This document shows, piece by piece, positions 52,244 through 61,611 of a stretch of DNA of 64,000 nt. Origin of the DNA: Candidatus Chloroploca mongolica (GTDB lineage: Bacteria; Chloroflexota; Chloroflexia; Chloroflexales; Chloroflexaceae); contig NZ_SIJK02000018.1 in the NCBI RefSeq assembly GCF_004762035.2, positions 42,730 through 106,729 on the forward strand, written 5' to 3'. The notes beneath the pieces are model-generated. The model was not told where the DNA came from, ran no database searches, and saw only the letters and a program-made list of their open reading frames with translations. The position numbers and the translations under genes were made by a program. Position 1 is the stretch's first letter. Every line of letters starts with the position of its first letter.

Positions 52244-52834
52244 CTATTTCCCCTTGTCTATCCGCCCTTGCTTGATCATTGCCGAATGTTCTTTCCCTGT
52301 TCCGGTCGAATCGCTATAGCCCATCAAAAAAGCCGCGTTCTTAATTGCCTCGGAAATACCTTGAATAATCAAGAGCACAGGACTGACAAGAATAAATGTC
52401 TTGAGAGGATAACGGGGCAAGCCAGCAGAGCCATCAGGTGAGCCTTCAAGGATTCGCCACGAGTTCTGAACATACGGCAACGTAAAATAGATGAGCAGCA
52501 GGCAGAATGGAATGAGAAAGAGAAATGTCCCAAGCAGATCAACCCATGCCTTGCGTTGAGGTGAGTACATGCCATAAAAGACGTCAACCCGTACATGTTC
52601 ACCATGCTTCAGAGCATATGAACCACCCATTAAAAAAATAACCGAAAAGACATACCACTGAGCTTCAATGTAGAGGTTTGAGCCTAATGTTCGTCCAATC
52701 GCAAGCCCAATATAGCGATTGCCAACGTTCCACACGCCGATGCCAACCACAATCGGAACCAACCAGATCGTAATGTTTCCAACAAACTCGGTAAAGGCAT
52801 CAATGCCTTTAGAGAGACGCAGCAATCCTTGCAC
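52244..52834 (-). CDS. TRAP transporter small permease (DctQ)
   Basis: A 196-residue membrane protein with four TM helices, partner of the large permease. The segment EAQWYVFSVIFLMGGSYALKHGEHVRVDVFY is the DctQ signature. The GTG at 52834 is chosen because GGGAGG lies six bases upstream; the frame continues upstream to 53011 but that part has no domain. It is separated by 91 bases from dctM. Confidence 0.9.
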   Translation of the reverse strand: MQGLLRLSKGIDAFTEFVGNITIWLVPIVVGIGVWNVGNRYIGLAIGRTLGSNLYIEAQWYVFSVIFLMGGSYALKHGEHVRVDVFYGMYSPQRKAWVDLLGTFLFLIPFCLLLIYFTLPYVQNSWRILEGSPDGSAGLPRYPLKTFILVSPVLLIIQGISEAIKNAAFLMGYSDSTGTGKEHSAMIKQGRIDKGK

Positions 52835-53012
52835 GCGGCAACCTCCCTGCTGATCCAGTGGCACACATGTTGCCTGGTTCAACAAAACAATACGACGTAC
52901 CTGCATTGCCTTCGTTCGGCAATGCTCCCGCATGATGGCAGTCGACTCATATATGACCGAAACTTGTGAGGGGCTCACCCCTATGGTACACGCAAGGGCA
53001 TCTTCTGTCAAA

Positions 53013-53059
53013 GTTGTTGGTTCGTTTTGGCGGCAAAGCCGCCAAAACGAACCAACAAC
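53013..53059. repeat. GGTTCGTTTTGGCGGC hairpin family, copy 2
   Basis: A perfect 22-bp palindrome (arms 53013-53034 and 53038-53059, loop AAA). The core equals the one at 31348-31396; the outer pairs differ on both arms together. Confidence 0.9.
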
Positions 53060-53085
53060 CGGGTTTTGGAACCCAACGTGATCGC

Positions 53086-53112
53086 AAAAGGGCTGACCTG
53101 GTCAGCCCTTTT
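53086..53112 (-). terminator. terminator of pckG
   Basis: AAAAGGGCTGAC pairs perfectly with GTCAGCCCTTTT around CTG, giving a U tract on the minus strand, 24 bases after the pckG stop. Confidence 0.9.
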
Positions 53113-53136
53113 ATCGCAACTCAGCTTGATGCAGTG

Positions 53137-54975
53137 TTATTCGTGGGTTGGCCCCCAGTTGGTCGGCGTCCGCCACAGGCTCGAGAGGATCAACTCACGC
53201 ACATTGATCATCTCTTTTGGCAAGCGATCATAGAGCTTGATAAACAGTTCCTCGTGCAGCAGCACTTCCTGCTGCCAATCACTGAGGCTCATGTTCATCA
53301 CCTTATCGAACTGATCGCGGCTGAAGTCGAGCCCGCGCCAGTCAAGGTTTTCGTAGTTGGGAATCCAACCAATGGGACTCTCAACACTGACTGCCTCGCC
53401 ATGCGAGCGTTGCACAATCCACTTGAGCACCCGCATATTCTCGCCAAAGCCCGGCCACGCAAATTTGCCATTCTCGTCCTTGCGGAACCAGTTGACACTG
53501 AAGATACGGGGTGGATTGTAGATCTCGCGCCCAAACTGGAGCCAGTGGTTAAAGTACTCGCCCATATGGTACCCGGCAAAGGGCAGCATCGCGAATGGAT
53601 CGCGGCGCACGACACCTTGCTGTCCAAAGGCAGCGGCGGTTGTCTCTGAACCCATCGTGGCAGCGAGATAGACGCCGTAGTTCCAGTTGAAGGCCTGATA
53701 CACCAGCGGCACCGTCGTGCTGCGTCGGCCACCAAAGATAAAGGCCTGAATGGGCACACCTGCCGGATCATCCCAGGCCGGATCGAGTACCGGATTGTTG
53801 CTCGCCGGGGCAGTAAACCGTGCATTGGGGTGGGCTACTGGCGTCGTGCTCTCGGGTGTCCAGTCGTTGCCCTTCCAGTCAATCGCATGGGCAGGCTTTT
53901 CTTTCGTCATGCCTTCCCACCAGACATCGCCATCATCAGTCAGGCCCACATTCGTAAAGATCGTATCCTTGGCACAACTCTCCATCGCACTCAGGTTGGT
54001 CTCATTCGACGTGCCAGGGGCCACGCCAAAGTAGCCTGACTCAGGATTGATCGCATAGAGCTTGCCATCGGGGCCGGGTTTGATCCACGCAATATCATCA
54101 CCAACCGTCGTAACTTCCCAGCCCTCATCCTTAAAGATCTTGGGTGGAACCAGCATCGCAAAATTGGTCTTGCCACAGGCCGACGGGAAGGCTGCTGCCA
54201 CATACGACTTGCGCCCACTCGGCTCTTTCACCCCCACGATGAGCATATGCTCGGCGAGCCAACCCTCTTGACGGGCCATCACCGAGGCGATACGCAGGGC
54301 CAGACACTTCTTGCCCAGCAATGCGTTGCCGCCGTACCCCGAGCCATACGACCAGATGGCCCGCTCTTCGGGATAGTGGACAATATACTTGGTGGTTGGA
54401 TTGCAGGGCCAGGGCACATCCTTCTGACCGGGCTCAAGCGGTGCCCCAACGGTATGCGCACATGGCACATAGTCACCATCTTCGCCAAGCACATCATAGA
54501 CAGCCTTGCCCATGCGGGTCATCAATTTCATATTGACCACCACATAGGCTGAGTCGGTGATTTCGATGCCGATCTGGGCAATTGGTGAACCAAGCGGCCC
54601 CATGCTAAAGGGAATCACATACAATGTGCGCCCACGCATACATCCATCAAACAGCCCCGCCATGATCTCCTTCATCTCCTTGGGTGCCATCCAGTTGTTA
54701 GTCGGACCGGCATCATTCTTGGAGATCGAGCAGATGTAGGTGCGATCCTCAACCCGGGCAACGTCACTAGGATCCGAACGTGCCAGGAAGCTATTCGGAC
54801 GTTTCTCGGGATTGAGACGGATAAAGGTACCAGCCTCGACCATCTGCTCGCAGAGTTGGTCATACTCCTCTTGTGAACCGTCACAAAAGTGAACCTTATC
54901 TGGCTTACACAGATCCACCATCTCACTAACCCACTGCTTCAGGCGTTCGTGCTTGATGTAATCAGGGAACTGCAT
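53137..54975 (-). CDS. pckG: phosphoenolpyruvate carboxykinase (GTP)
   Basis: A 612-residue GTP-dependent PEPCK, which interconverts oxaloacetate and PEP in gluconeogenesis or anaplerosis. It has the kinase loop FPSACGKTN (263-271, with active-site Cys268), metal ligands near K222, H243 and D293/D294, and the long N-terminal domain of the GTP class ([13 protein letters not shown] [16 protein letters not shown]). The ATP-type is shorter and has a different loop, so the GTP class is clear. AGGGGAGGAACAG precedes the ATG. In 3-hydroxypropionate-cycle or acetate-using phototrophs it would make PEP from C4 acids; that link is inferred. Confidence 0.96.
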   Translation of the reverse strand: MQFPDYIKHERLKQWVSEMVDLCKPDKVHFCDGSQEEYDQLCEQMVEAGTFIRLNPEKRPNSFLARSDPSDVARVEDRTYICSISKNDAGPTNNWMAPKEMKEIMAGLFDGCMRGRTLYVIPFSMGPLGSPIAQIGIEITDSAYVVVNMKLMTRMGKAVYDVLGEDGDYVPCAHTVGAPLEPGQKDVPWPCNPTTKYIVHYPEERAIWSYGSGYGGNALLGKKCLALRIASVMARQEGWLAEHMLIVGVKEPSGRKSYVAAAFPSACGKTNFAMLVPPKIFKDEGWEVTTVGDDIAWIKPGPDGKLYAINPESGYFGVAPGTSNETNLSAMESCAKDTIFTNVGLTDDGDVWWEGMTKEKPAHAIDWKGNDWTPESTTPVAHPNARFTAPASNNPVLDPAWDDPAGVPIQAFIFGGRRSTTVPLVYQAFNWNYGVYLAATMGSETTAAAFGQQGVVRRDPFAMLPFAGYHMGEYFNHWLQFGREIYNPPRIFSVNWFRKDENGKFAWPGFGENMRVLKWIVQRSHGEAVSVESPIGWIPNYENLDWRGLDFSRDQFDKVMNMSLSDWQQEVLLHEELFIKLYDRLPKEMINVRELILSSLWRTPTNWGPTHE

Positions 54976-55366
54976 CTGTTCCTCCCCTCTTTGCTATGTC
55001 GAAACGTACGCTGCGACACCATTGATTCGACAGGACGCTTCTGGACGGCTCAATCATACCACAAGCAATCGGGATGTGGTAAGGTAAAATGTAACCGATT
55101 TTGCTAATTGTCGCAAGCGCAACTGTTCAGGTGGCAACTAGCTCGAATATGGGAGGCCTACCGCCCTCAGTTCGCTCGGAGGGCGACAACCCGTACCTTC
55201 ATGTGTATGGGCCTGCGGCCCCAAGAATGGTAGCTTTGCTGGTCGAAGCAGGCAGCAACGCTGCCTGCTTCGACCAGCAAAGCCACGGGTTTGGAGGGCG
55301 TCAGCCCTAGACATCATTCATGTGTTATGGGACGTGGTTCCCAGCATAGATTAAGGAATATACAAC
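54976..55366. other. 391-base gap with a long hairpin
   Basis: It holds the pckG ribosome site and upstream region, and a perfect 24-bp hairpin at 55233-55283 (loop AAC) flanked by GGGCCTGCGGCC and short GGGCGNCANCCC palindromes. No gene is supported. Confidence 0.7.
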
Positions 55367-56119
55367 ATGCACATTGATCTCAATTGTGATTGCGGTGAGA
55401 GCTTTGGCGTATGGGTTATGGGTGATGATGCCGCCGTGCTGCCCCATGTGACGTCGGCGAATGTAGCCTGTGGAGCGCACGCTGGTGATCCGCTGGTGAT
55501 GCGGCAAACGGTGCATTTATGCAAGCGCTTTGGGGTCGCAATTGGGGCGCATCCAGGCTACCCTGATCGCGAGGGGTTTGGCCGACGGGTCTTGCCGATG
55601 AGTGTCGAGGAGCTCGAGGCAAGCCTGCTGGCCCAGATCGGGGCTTTGCAGGCCGTTGCTCGTGCTGAAGGGGTGTCTTTGCGCCATGTCAAGCCTCATG
55701 GCGCACTCTATAATCTTGCGGCCCAAACCCCTGTGGTAGCCGAGACCATTGCCCGTTCCGTCGCTGCAATTGATCCAACGTTGATCCTGGTTGGCTTTGC
55801 GGGTTCGTTCCTCATCACCGCTGCGCAGGCCTTGGGTTTGCCAGTTGCCCGCGAAGCCTTTCTTGACCGTGGATATGCGGCCGATGGCACGCTCTTGCCC
55901 CGCGATCAACCTGGTGCGCTGATCACCGATCCAGCCGCCAATCTCGCTCAAGCCCTTCAGATCGTCCAGCAAGGTACCGTTACGGCTGCCCACGGCCTTC
56001 CGATTCCCATCGAGGCCGACACCCTCTGTTTCCATGGCGACACCCCGGGGGCCGCTGACCGCGCTGCGTATCTGCGCGAAGGTCTGCGTGCCGCCGGGGT
56101 GCAGGTGTGTGCGCTCTAG
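55367..56119 (+). CDS. pxpA: 5-oxoprolinase subunit A (LamB/YcsF family)
   Basis: A 250-residue protein. The start [14 protein letters not shown], the motif [31 protein letters not shown] and VKPHGALYN are diagnostic of LamB/YcsF, now known as the PxpA subunit that works with PxpBC to convert 5-oxoproline to glutamate. AAGGA lies nine bases before the ATG. The gene stands apart from pxpBC, about 8 kb away. Confidence 0.94.
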   Translation: MHIDLNCDCGESFGVWVMGDDAAVLPHVTSANVACGAHAGDPLVMRQTVHLCKRFGVAIGAHPGYPDREGFGRRVLPMSVEELEASLLAQIGALQAVARAEGVSLRHVKPHGALYNLAAQTPVVAETIARSVAAIDPTLILVGFAGSFLITAAQALGLPVAREAFLDRGYAADGTLLPRDQPGALITDPAANLAQALQIVQQGTVTAAHGLPIPIEADTLCFHGDTPGAADRAAYLREGLRAAGVQVCAL

Positions 56120-56152
56120 CGCCACCCAGGAACGTGGCGCGTGTCTGGTGAG

Positions 56153-56551
56153 CTAATTTTGCAACGCTACGAGGACGGTGCTCAGCACCAACACGAGCAA
56201 GAGCGTTAACGTGACCAGCGGGCCCCACCGCCCCAGTTTTGCCAGGGGGCCTTCTGCGCTGATGGACATATGGCCCACTCCAGCGGCAAGAATGCCCAGC
56301 ATCGGGTGCAAAATAAACGGAAAACTAAAGAGGCGTTCTTGACTCGCCCCACTCGTATTCCAGAGTAAAAAAGACCAGTAGATGATGCCAAGACCAACTT
56401 GCAGATCGACGAGTACCGGGAACAAACGCGCAAAACGGGGTGACTCAATGCCTGGTTTATAGGTGACGGTCAGGAAGATCGCCATCAGAATAATGAGAAA
56501 AGGCAGGACACGCTCACCAAAGATGCTATGAACCCAAAAAACTGTTGCCAT
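56153..56551 (-). CDS. four-TM hypothetical membrane protein
   Basis: A 132-residue protein with four hydrophobic helices (about residues 10-28, 42-60, 75-95 and 110-130), starting MATVFWVHSIFGERVLPFL. A His in HSIFGE and two more in HPMLGI and GVGHMSIS could be heme or metal ligands, by analogy with small membrane cytochromes, but this is only a guess. The frame opens earlier (56605); the ATG at 56551 is the plausible start. It converges with pxpA. Confidence 0.75.
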   Translation of the reverse strand: MATVFWVHSIFGERVLPFLIILMAIFLTVTYKPGIESPRFARLFPVLVDLQVGLGIIYWSFLLWNTSGASQERLFSFPFILHPMLGILAAGVGHMSISAEGPLAKLGRWGPLVTLTLLLVLVLSTVLVALQN

Positions 56552-56735
56552 GCTTTCGCTTACTCCATAACAATGATGATTCTTCAGGGGACATGCCCCG
56601 TGCATATCTTATCATATCCCACCTTGAGCCACCATACTACCGAAGCTTCGCGCTAGGGAGATTGCATCATACGAAATCGGATAAAAAATACGCCCTATGT
56701 GGCAGCATGTGCATGCAACCAGCGGCGCAAACGGC

Positions 56736-56824
56736 GGCCCCCGGGCCTGTAGGGGCACCCCTTGCGGGTGCCCCTACAGGCCCGGGGGCCGGGCCCGGTG
56801 TACGGGCACCCCTTGCGGGTGCCC
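56736..56824. repeat. two GGGCACCC hairpins in the gap 56552-56922
   Basis: A perfect 25-bp stem (56736-56760 with 56766-56790) and a related 8-bp stem (56804-56811 with 56817-56824), both with loop CTTGC. A GCGCCTTTGCGTC-type repeat copy lies at 56863-56890. No gene is supported in this 371-base gap. Confidence 0.85.
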
Positions 56825-56922
56825 TGGTGGGGTGCATGCACGGAAGATGCAATCGCCCTAAGCTTCGCGCCTTTGCGCCTTTGTGTCAAACAGGGGCCAA
56901 CCTTAGGTGCAAAGCATTGCGG

Positions 56923-59900
56923 TTACACCGCCTCATTCCGTTTGAGCGCCTCATAGAGCGCCTCGGTCTCTGGCAGCGCATCCATGCCCAGTTCATCGCG
57001 GAGGGACTGGACACACCGATTATAGCTTCGCAAGGCCTGCGAGCGACTACCGGTACGGGCGTGGGCACGCATCAAGACCTGATAGGCCTCTTCATAACAG
57101 CGGTCACGGCGCAACACCTGTTCACAGAGCTGAATGGCTCGGGCCTGATCGCCTTCGTTGCTCAACCGGGTTGCATAACGCACTGCAATTGCCAGAAAGC
57201 GCGCCGTCAAACGCTCGCGTTCTTCGGTTGTCCAGGGATCATAGAGTGACTCGGCCAGATAATCACCGCGATAGAGGCCAACGGCGATCTGGGCACTGCG
57301 CCGGGCAAAATCGGCATCATCACTGGCAAAGGCGGCAGCGGCGCGCAACTCAAACTCATCGACATCAATCCAGACCCCATACGACGGGGCAAAGCTATAG
57401 GCGAGCCCCTGGCGACGGACAAAGAAGGGGGCGACCCGCGGTGGACGCGCCGGTTCCAGAGCGGCATTGAGTGCATTGAGGGTTACCTTGAACTGGCGTT
57501 CCGCCGCTTCAAGATCGGCCTCAGGCCAGAGCCACGCACAGATCTGCTCACGCTGAACCCAGTGCCCGCGATAGGTCAGCAGCAATTGAAAGAGTTGCCG
57601 TGCCTTCTCACGTTGCCACTCGCGGGCCTGGATCTCCTGGGAACCGCGCCAGACGCGGAACGTGCCGAGCATCTGCACACGCAGCGTATAGCCGGGATGA
57701 TAATCCTCGACGGTATCATCAGCGGCAATCGTCGGAAAGCCTTGGCGCAACAGCAACCGGGCGAGTTCGGCGTGCCCATTCAGCGACCGACCCCGCAGCA
57801 AGAGCGGCACCAGTGACGCCATATCACGCGGCCCAAAGAGGCTTGGCCCCATCAAAATACCGACATAGCGACGCTCGGCGGCGGCGTGCAGCACTTCAGA
57901 AATAGCCTGATCGGCGACTTTCATATCACCGGCACGCCAGGCCGCAATGGCGCGCCAGAGGGTGGTCACCGCGAGGCCGTACGCATCACCACCACGCGCA
58001 AAGCGCTGGCGTGCCTGTTCGAGCCATTCGCCGGCGCGGTGATCGCCACCGGCAACGGCGGCCCCACCGAGGGCCAACAGAATCAACGCTGCCGTCCACT
58101 CATCACCGGCGGCCGCAGCAATCTGCAAGCCCTCGCGGGCATCGGCCTCGGCGTGAGGCAGGTCACCCGCATGCCCATAGAGCAACGTCAAGCCCATGTA
58201 GCCCTCGGCGCGGGTACGGGTGACGCCGACTGACTGAATGAGGTTCATTGCCTCGGTATAGCGCTGGATCACCGGTTGCATATCATTCGGGCTCACCAGT
58301 TGATAGGCGTGTCCAACGCGCAACAGCGCGATGGCTTCGGTCAGACGTGACCCAACCTGTTGCGCCTCAACGAGGCCGCGTTGCGCCATTGCGAGCGCAC
58401 GGGTGCCACTGCCAAGCATGCCATAGATCAAGGCCAGCAAGAGTAATGGCTCACGATGGGCTGAGAGTCTCGCCCCATCGGATGAAATAGCTGCTTCTGC
58501 CCAGAGCTGGGCTTCAAGTTGCTGGCGTGCCTCGTCGAGGCGTCCGGCGCGCAACAACAAGCGGGGTGGCAAGAGATCGCGCGGTGGGCCGTTTGCTTGG
58601 CGTTGTTTTGCCTCATCATTGTTCCGCCGCTGATTGCCATGTTCCTGGCGGCGGGCGGCCTGTTCAAGAATCAGCGCCACATCGGCACGTCCTCGATTGG
58701 CCCAATTTTCGGCTTGCATGCGGAGCAAATCAGCCCGTTCGACGGTGCGTTCAGGGGGCAAGAGGCGAAAGGCTTGCTTGAGCAGGTCGGTTGCGTGGGC
58801 CGGTTGCACCGTATCAAGATAGACCGCTGCCTGCCCATGGAGCGAGCGTACCTGGCCTTCGAGATCATCGACAGCGGCAAAGGCGTTGCTAGCGGCAGCA
58901 TAAGCTTGGAGGGCCTCTTCATAATGCCCCAGGCGGCGCAGTGCCGCCGCCTGGATCTCGCGCAACTCGGGCCGATCACCATGGGTCTGGATCAGACGCA
59001 CGGCCCAGGTCAGCACCTGCTCGGCATGTCCGGTATCAAGTAGCGTGGTGGCCCCCTCGATCAAGCGTGCCGTTGCCGCATCATGATCCCCTGCGAGCAA
59101 CAGATGGTGCATCACACCTTCCCTGTCACCGCGTTCGTGATAATAGGTTGCGGCATGCTGGTGTAAGAGCGGCCAGGTCGTCAGTTCCTGCTCGGCGACC
59201 CGTGCCAGAAACGATCGAAACACGGGCTGGATCCGGGCAACCCCTTCGGCATCGCGTTCAATAAAGAGCCGTTTTCGTTCCAGGTGCGCAAGCTGACGCC
59301 CGGCCAGTTGATCGTCCACCAGCAAGGCACAGAGATCGGGTTCAAGCTGGCGTAAGCCGGCCGTTTGCAACAGAAAGCGCTGCAGATCCGGTGCAAGCGG
59401 ATCGAACACTTCACGCTTGAGATAGGTGTCAAGTGGTGCCGAGCCACGCAAGCCCAGCGCGACCGGCCAACTATCAGCCGCCAGACCAGCCTGTACCCCC
59501 AGCGGCCACCCGCGGGTTACGCGAATCAACTCGTCCAGATCAGAGGGAATCTTTGTCCCGAGCAGGACGGCGAGCGCGCGTGCTTCATCAGTGGTAAACG
59601 CCAGATCACGCTCATCAATACTCAAGAGTTCCCCGCGGATCCGCGCCGTCTCAACCGCCATGAGATGAGGTTCAACACGGGTGACGAGAGCTAAATGCAA
59701 GCGGAGGGGTTGAATCGCCAGGAGGCGGTCAAAGATAGCCTGTAAGTTCGGGTTCTGATCGATGACATGATAATCATCAACCACAAGCAGCGTATCATCA
59801 TCAAGCGCAGCTGCCAGTTCATTGACGAACGTATCAATCCCCGCACCCAGTGGATCATCCGTTGCACGCTGTAAGGCCGTTGCGATATGGCCTTCGTCGA

Positions 59901-60213
59901 GTGCGGCAATAGGCCGAAAGGCTGCGGCAAGATGGCGGAGCAAAAGGGCGGGATCATCAGAAGCTCGGGCACGACACCACGCCGCAGGCCATCCACCATA
60001 GGTTGCCAGAGCGGCCATCGCGGTCGTCTTCCCGCTTCCTGCAGGCGCAACCACCAGACAGATAGGATAATCAAGGGCTGCCGAGAGGGTTGTCTCTACC
60101 CGTTGGCGGCGTAAGAGGCGTGTTTGTTGTGCAGGTGGAGTTAGCCTCGTGAGCAAAAGCCCATCGTGGCTGGTTTCGTCACCGAACTGACCTGTAACTG
60201 TCGGTGATACCAT
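56923..60213 (-). CDS. STAND ATPase regulator with C-terminal BTAD domain (MalT/SARP-like)
   Basis: A 1096-residue regulator. The STAND ATPase at the N-terminus has Walker A VVAPAGSGKTT (55-64) and Walker B LLVVDDYHVID. A long TPR-like helical region follows (about 380-840). The C-terminus is a winged-helix/BTAD unit: VQMLGTFRVWRGSQEI, REKARQLFQLLLTYRG, VQREQICAWLWPEADLEAAERQFKVTLNALN, and QVLRRDRCYEEAYQVLMRAHARTGSRSQALRSY. Such proteins are ligand-activated transcription factors. The ATG at 60213 is chosen over a TTG at 60228. It diverges from the phasin-like gene, so PHA-related regulation is possible but unproven. Confidence 0.92.
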   Translation of the reverse strand: MVSPTVTGQFGDETSHDGLLLTRLTPPAQQTRLLRRQRVETTLSAALDYPICLVVAPAGSGKTTAMAALATYGGWPAAWCRARASDDPALLLRHLAAAFRPIAALDEGHIATALQRATDDPLGAGIDTFVNELAAALDDDTLLVVDDYHVIDQNPNLQAIFDRLLAIQPLRLHLALVTRVEPHLMAVETARIRGELLSIDERDLAFTTDEARALAVLLGTKIPSDLDELIRVTRGWPLGVQAGLAADSWPVALGLRGSAPLDTYLKREVFDPLAPDLQRFLLQTAGLRQLEPDLCALLVDDQLAGRQLAHLERKRLFIERDAEGVARIQPVFRSFLARVAEQELTTWPLLHQHAATYYHERGDREGVMHHLLLAGDHDAATARLIEGATTLLDTGHAEQVLTWAVRLIQTHGDRPELREIQAAALRRLGHYEEALQAYAAASNAFAAVDDLEGQVRSLHGQAAVYLDTVQPAHATDLLKQAFRLLPPERTVERADLLRMQAENWANRGRADVALILEQAARRQEHGNQRRNNDEAKQRQANGPPRDLLPPRLLLRAGRLDEARQQLEAQLWAEAAISSDGARLSAHREPLLLLALIYGMLGSGTRALAMAQRGLVEAQQVGSRLTEAIALLRVGHAYQLVSPNDMQPVIQRYTEAMNLIQSVGVTRTRAEGYMGLTLLYGHAGDLPHAEADAREGLQIAAAAGDEWTAALILLALGGAAVAGGDHRAGEWLEQARQRFARGGDAYGLAVTTLWRAIAAWRAGDMKVADQAISEVLHAAAERRYVGILMGPSLFGPRDMASLVPLLLRGRSLNGHAELARLLLRQGFPTIAADDTVEDYHPGYTLRVQMLGTFRVWRGSQEIQAREWQREKARQLFQLLLTYRGHWVQREQICAWLWPEADLEAAERQFKVTLNALNAALEPARPPRVAPFFVRRQGLAYSFAPSYGVWIDVDEFELRAAAAFASDDADFARRSAQIAVGLYRGDYLAESLYDPWTTEERERLTARFLAIAVRYATRLSNEGDQARAIQLCEQVLRRDRCYEEAYQVLMRAHARTGSRSQALRSYNRCVQSLRDELGMDALPETEALYEALKRNEAV

Positions 60214-60308
60214 CGTCTTGATTAGCAATCTAGATCGTATGAAAACGCGTTAGTCATATTAGAATTTGACGCAGCGCGTTATGCGTAGTATACACCGGAG
60301 GAACCCCC

Positions 60309-60608
60309 ATGGCAAGTAATGAGGTAGAGCAGCTTCAAGAACGTATGCGCCAACAATACACTGATACCACCGAAATAGTGATGCGTTCGATGCGGGCATG
60401 GAATGAATTGATGACAGCTAGCACTGATCTTGCCTTTGATGTGGTGCTCAAAAACTGGGACTACAGCCGCAGCATGCGAGGCTCAGCCGAACAGGCCATT
60501 GCCGATGCCATCAAACTCCAGCAGCGCATGAACAAAGAAATGCTCCAGGTTTGGGAAGGCTATTCGAGCGAAATCAAAGAGATTCTCGAACGAAGCACCA
60601 AGGCCTAA
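60309..60608 (+). CDS. phasin-like granule-associated protein
   Basis: A 99-residue, all-helical, amphipathic protein rich in Gln, Glu and Arg, without Cys, resembling small phasins that coat polyhydroxyalkanoate granules. GGAGG lies eight bases before the ATG. It converges on phaB, with phaA next, which supports a link to PHA storage. The family match is by composition and context, not a firm motif. Confidence 0.65.
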   Translation: MASNEVEQLQERMRQQYTDTTEIVMRSMRAWNELMTASTDLAFDVVLKNWDYSRSMRGSAEQAIADAIKLQQRMNKEMLQVWEGYSSEIKEILERSTKA

Positions 60609-60610
60609 GC

Positions 60611-60662
60611 GAGAGTGAGCAATGAGCTATCTGGCCCCATACCCTGCTCATTGCTCACTCTC
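60611..60662. terminator. bidirectional terminator between phasin-like gene and phaB
   Basis: A perfect 17-bp stem (60611-60627 with 60646-60662) and an 18-base loop, between convergent genes. It lacks a long U tract. Confidence 0.7.
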
Positions 60663-60681
60663 TTGGCAGCGCAGCGCGGTT

Positions 60682-61425
60682 CTACATGTACGCGCCACCG
60701 TTGACATTGATCTGCGTACCCGTGACATAATCACCGTCAGCAGCCAGGAAAATCACTGCCCGTGCGATCTCCTCAGGCGTACCAAATCGCCCCATCGGAA
60801 TACGGGTCTTGATCTGGTTTTGTACGTCTTCGGGTACCTTCGACAGCATATCGGTGAGCGTAAAGCCCGGTGCGATCGCATTGACCGTGATATTGAACTT
60901 GGCTAGCTCAAGCGCGGCTGTTTTGGTAAAGGCAATAATACCGCCTTTACTGGCACCATAGTTGGCCTGGCCAAAGGCAGCGGTCTGCCCATTCATCGAG
61001 CTAATGTTAATAATCCGCCCGAACTTCTGCTCAATCATTGGCTGCATCGCTGCGGTCGTGCAGAAAAAGACCGCATTGAGGTTTGTCTGGATGACTTCGA
61101 GCCAGTCCTGATCCGTCATTTTGCGGATCGATTTATCGCGGGTGATGCCTGCATTATTGACCAGGACGTCAATGCGGCCCCAGGTGTCAACGACCCGTTT
61201 GACCATCTCGCGAGCTTCTTCAGGGTGGGCCACGTCGGCCTGATCGAGCATACATTCGCCACCAAAAGAACGAATCTCTTCGGCGACTTCTTCAGCCCGG
61301 GCCTGACTATTCTGAAAATTAATGGCGACCTTTGCCCCCTCGCGGGCAAGTTCAATCGCGATCCCTCGGCCAATTCCCCGTGAAGCACCGGTTACCAGTG
61401 CCGTCCTGCCATCAAGACGCCCCAT
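60682..61425 (-). CDS. phaB: acetoacetyl-CoA reductase (SDR family)
   Basis: A 247-residue short-chain dehydrogenase. The nucleotide-binding motif is TGASRGIG, with NNAG and the catalytic S-Y-K in ISSMNGQTAAFGQANYGASKGG. The GQ(T/A)xxFGQANY pattern and the neighbouring thiolase favour PhaB, reducing acetoacetyl-CoA to (R)-3-hydroxybutyryl-CoA with NADPH; FabG-type reductase is the alternative. The ATG at 61425 has AGGAGG seven bases upstream; upstream ATGs are too close to it. It follows phaA, separated by a hairpin repeat. Confidence 0.92.
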   Translation of the reverse strand: MGRLDGRTALVTGASRGIGRGIAIELAREGAKVAINFQNSQARAEEVAEEIRSFGGECMLDQADVAHPEEAREMVKRVVDTWGRIDVLVNNAGITRDKSIRKMTDQDWLEVIQTNLNAVFFCTTAAMQPMIEQKFGRIINISSMNGQTAAFGQANYGASKGGIIAFTKTAALELAKFNITVNAIAPGFTLTDMLSKVPEDVQNQIKTRIPMGRFGTPEEIARAVIFLAADGDYVTGTQINVNGGAYM

Positions 61426-61512
61426 CAGCATACCTCCTTGATTATCGTTGTAGATCACACCTTACGCCGAGTCGCACCTAAGATCGTTCTGAAATATGCA
61501 ATCGACCCTACT

Positions 61513-61564
61513 GGAGTGCCGACTTCAGTCGGCTAAACCAGTAGCCGACTGAAGTCGGCACTCC
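61513..61564. repeat. GACTTCAGTCGGC hairpin family, copy
   Basis: A perfect 22-bp palindrome (arms 61513-61534 and 61543-61564). The arms are identical to the copy at 34354-34405, 27 kb away. Confidence 0.9.
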
Positions 61565-61611
61565 CTGCACGGAGTGCGACTCTCCCGTTCAACAGCGAGC
61601 CGGTTCTGGTG

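Noticed and set aside
56736..56824. Insertion sequence ends
   Set aside because: The hairpins have no transposase, no target duplication and the short loop of a palindromic repeat.
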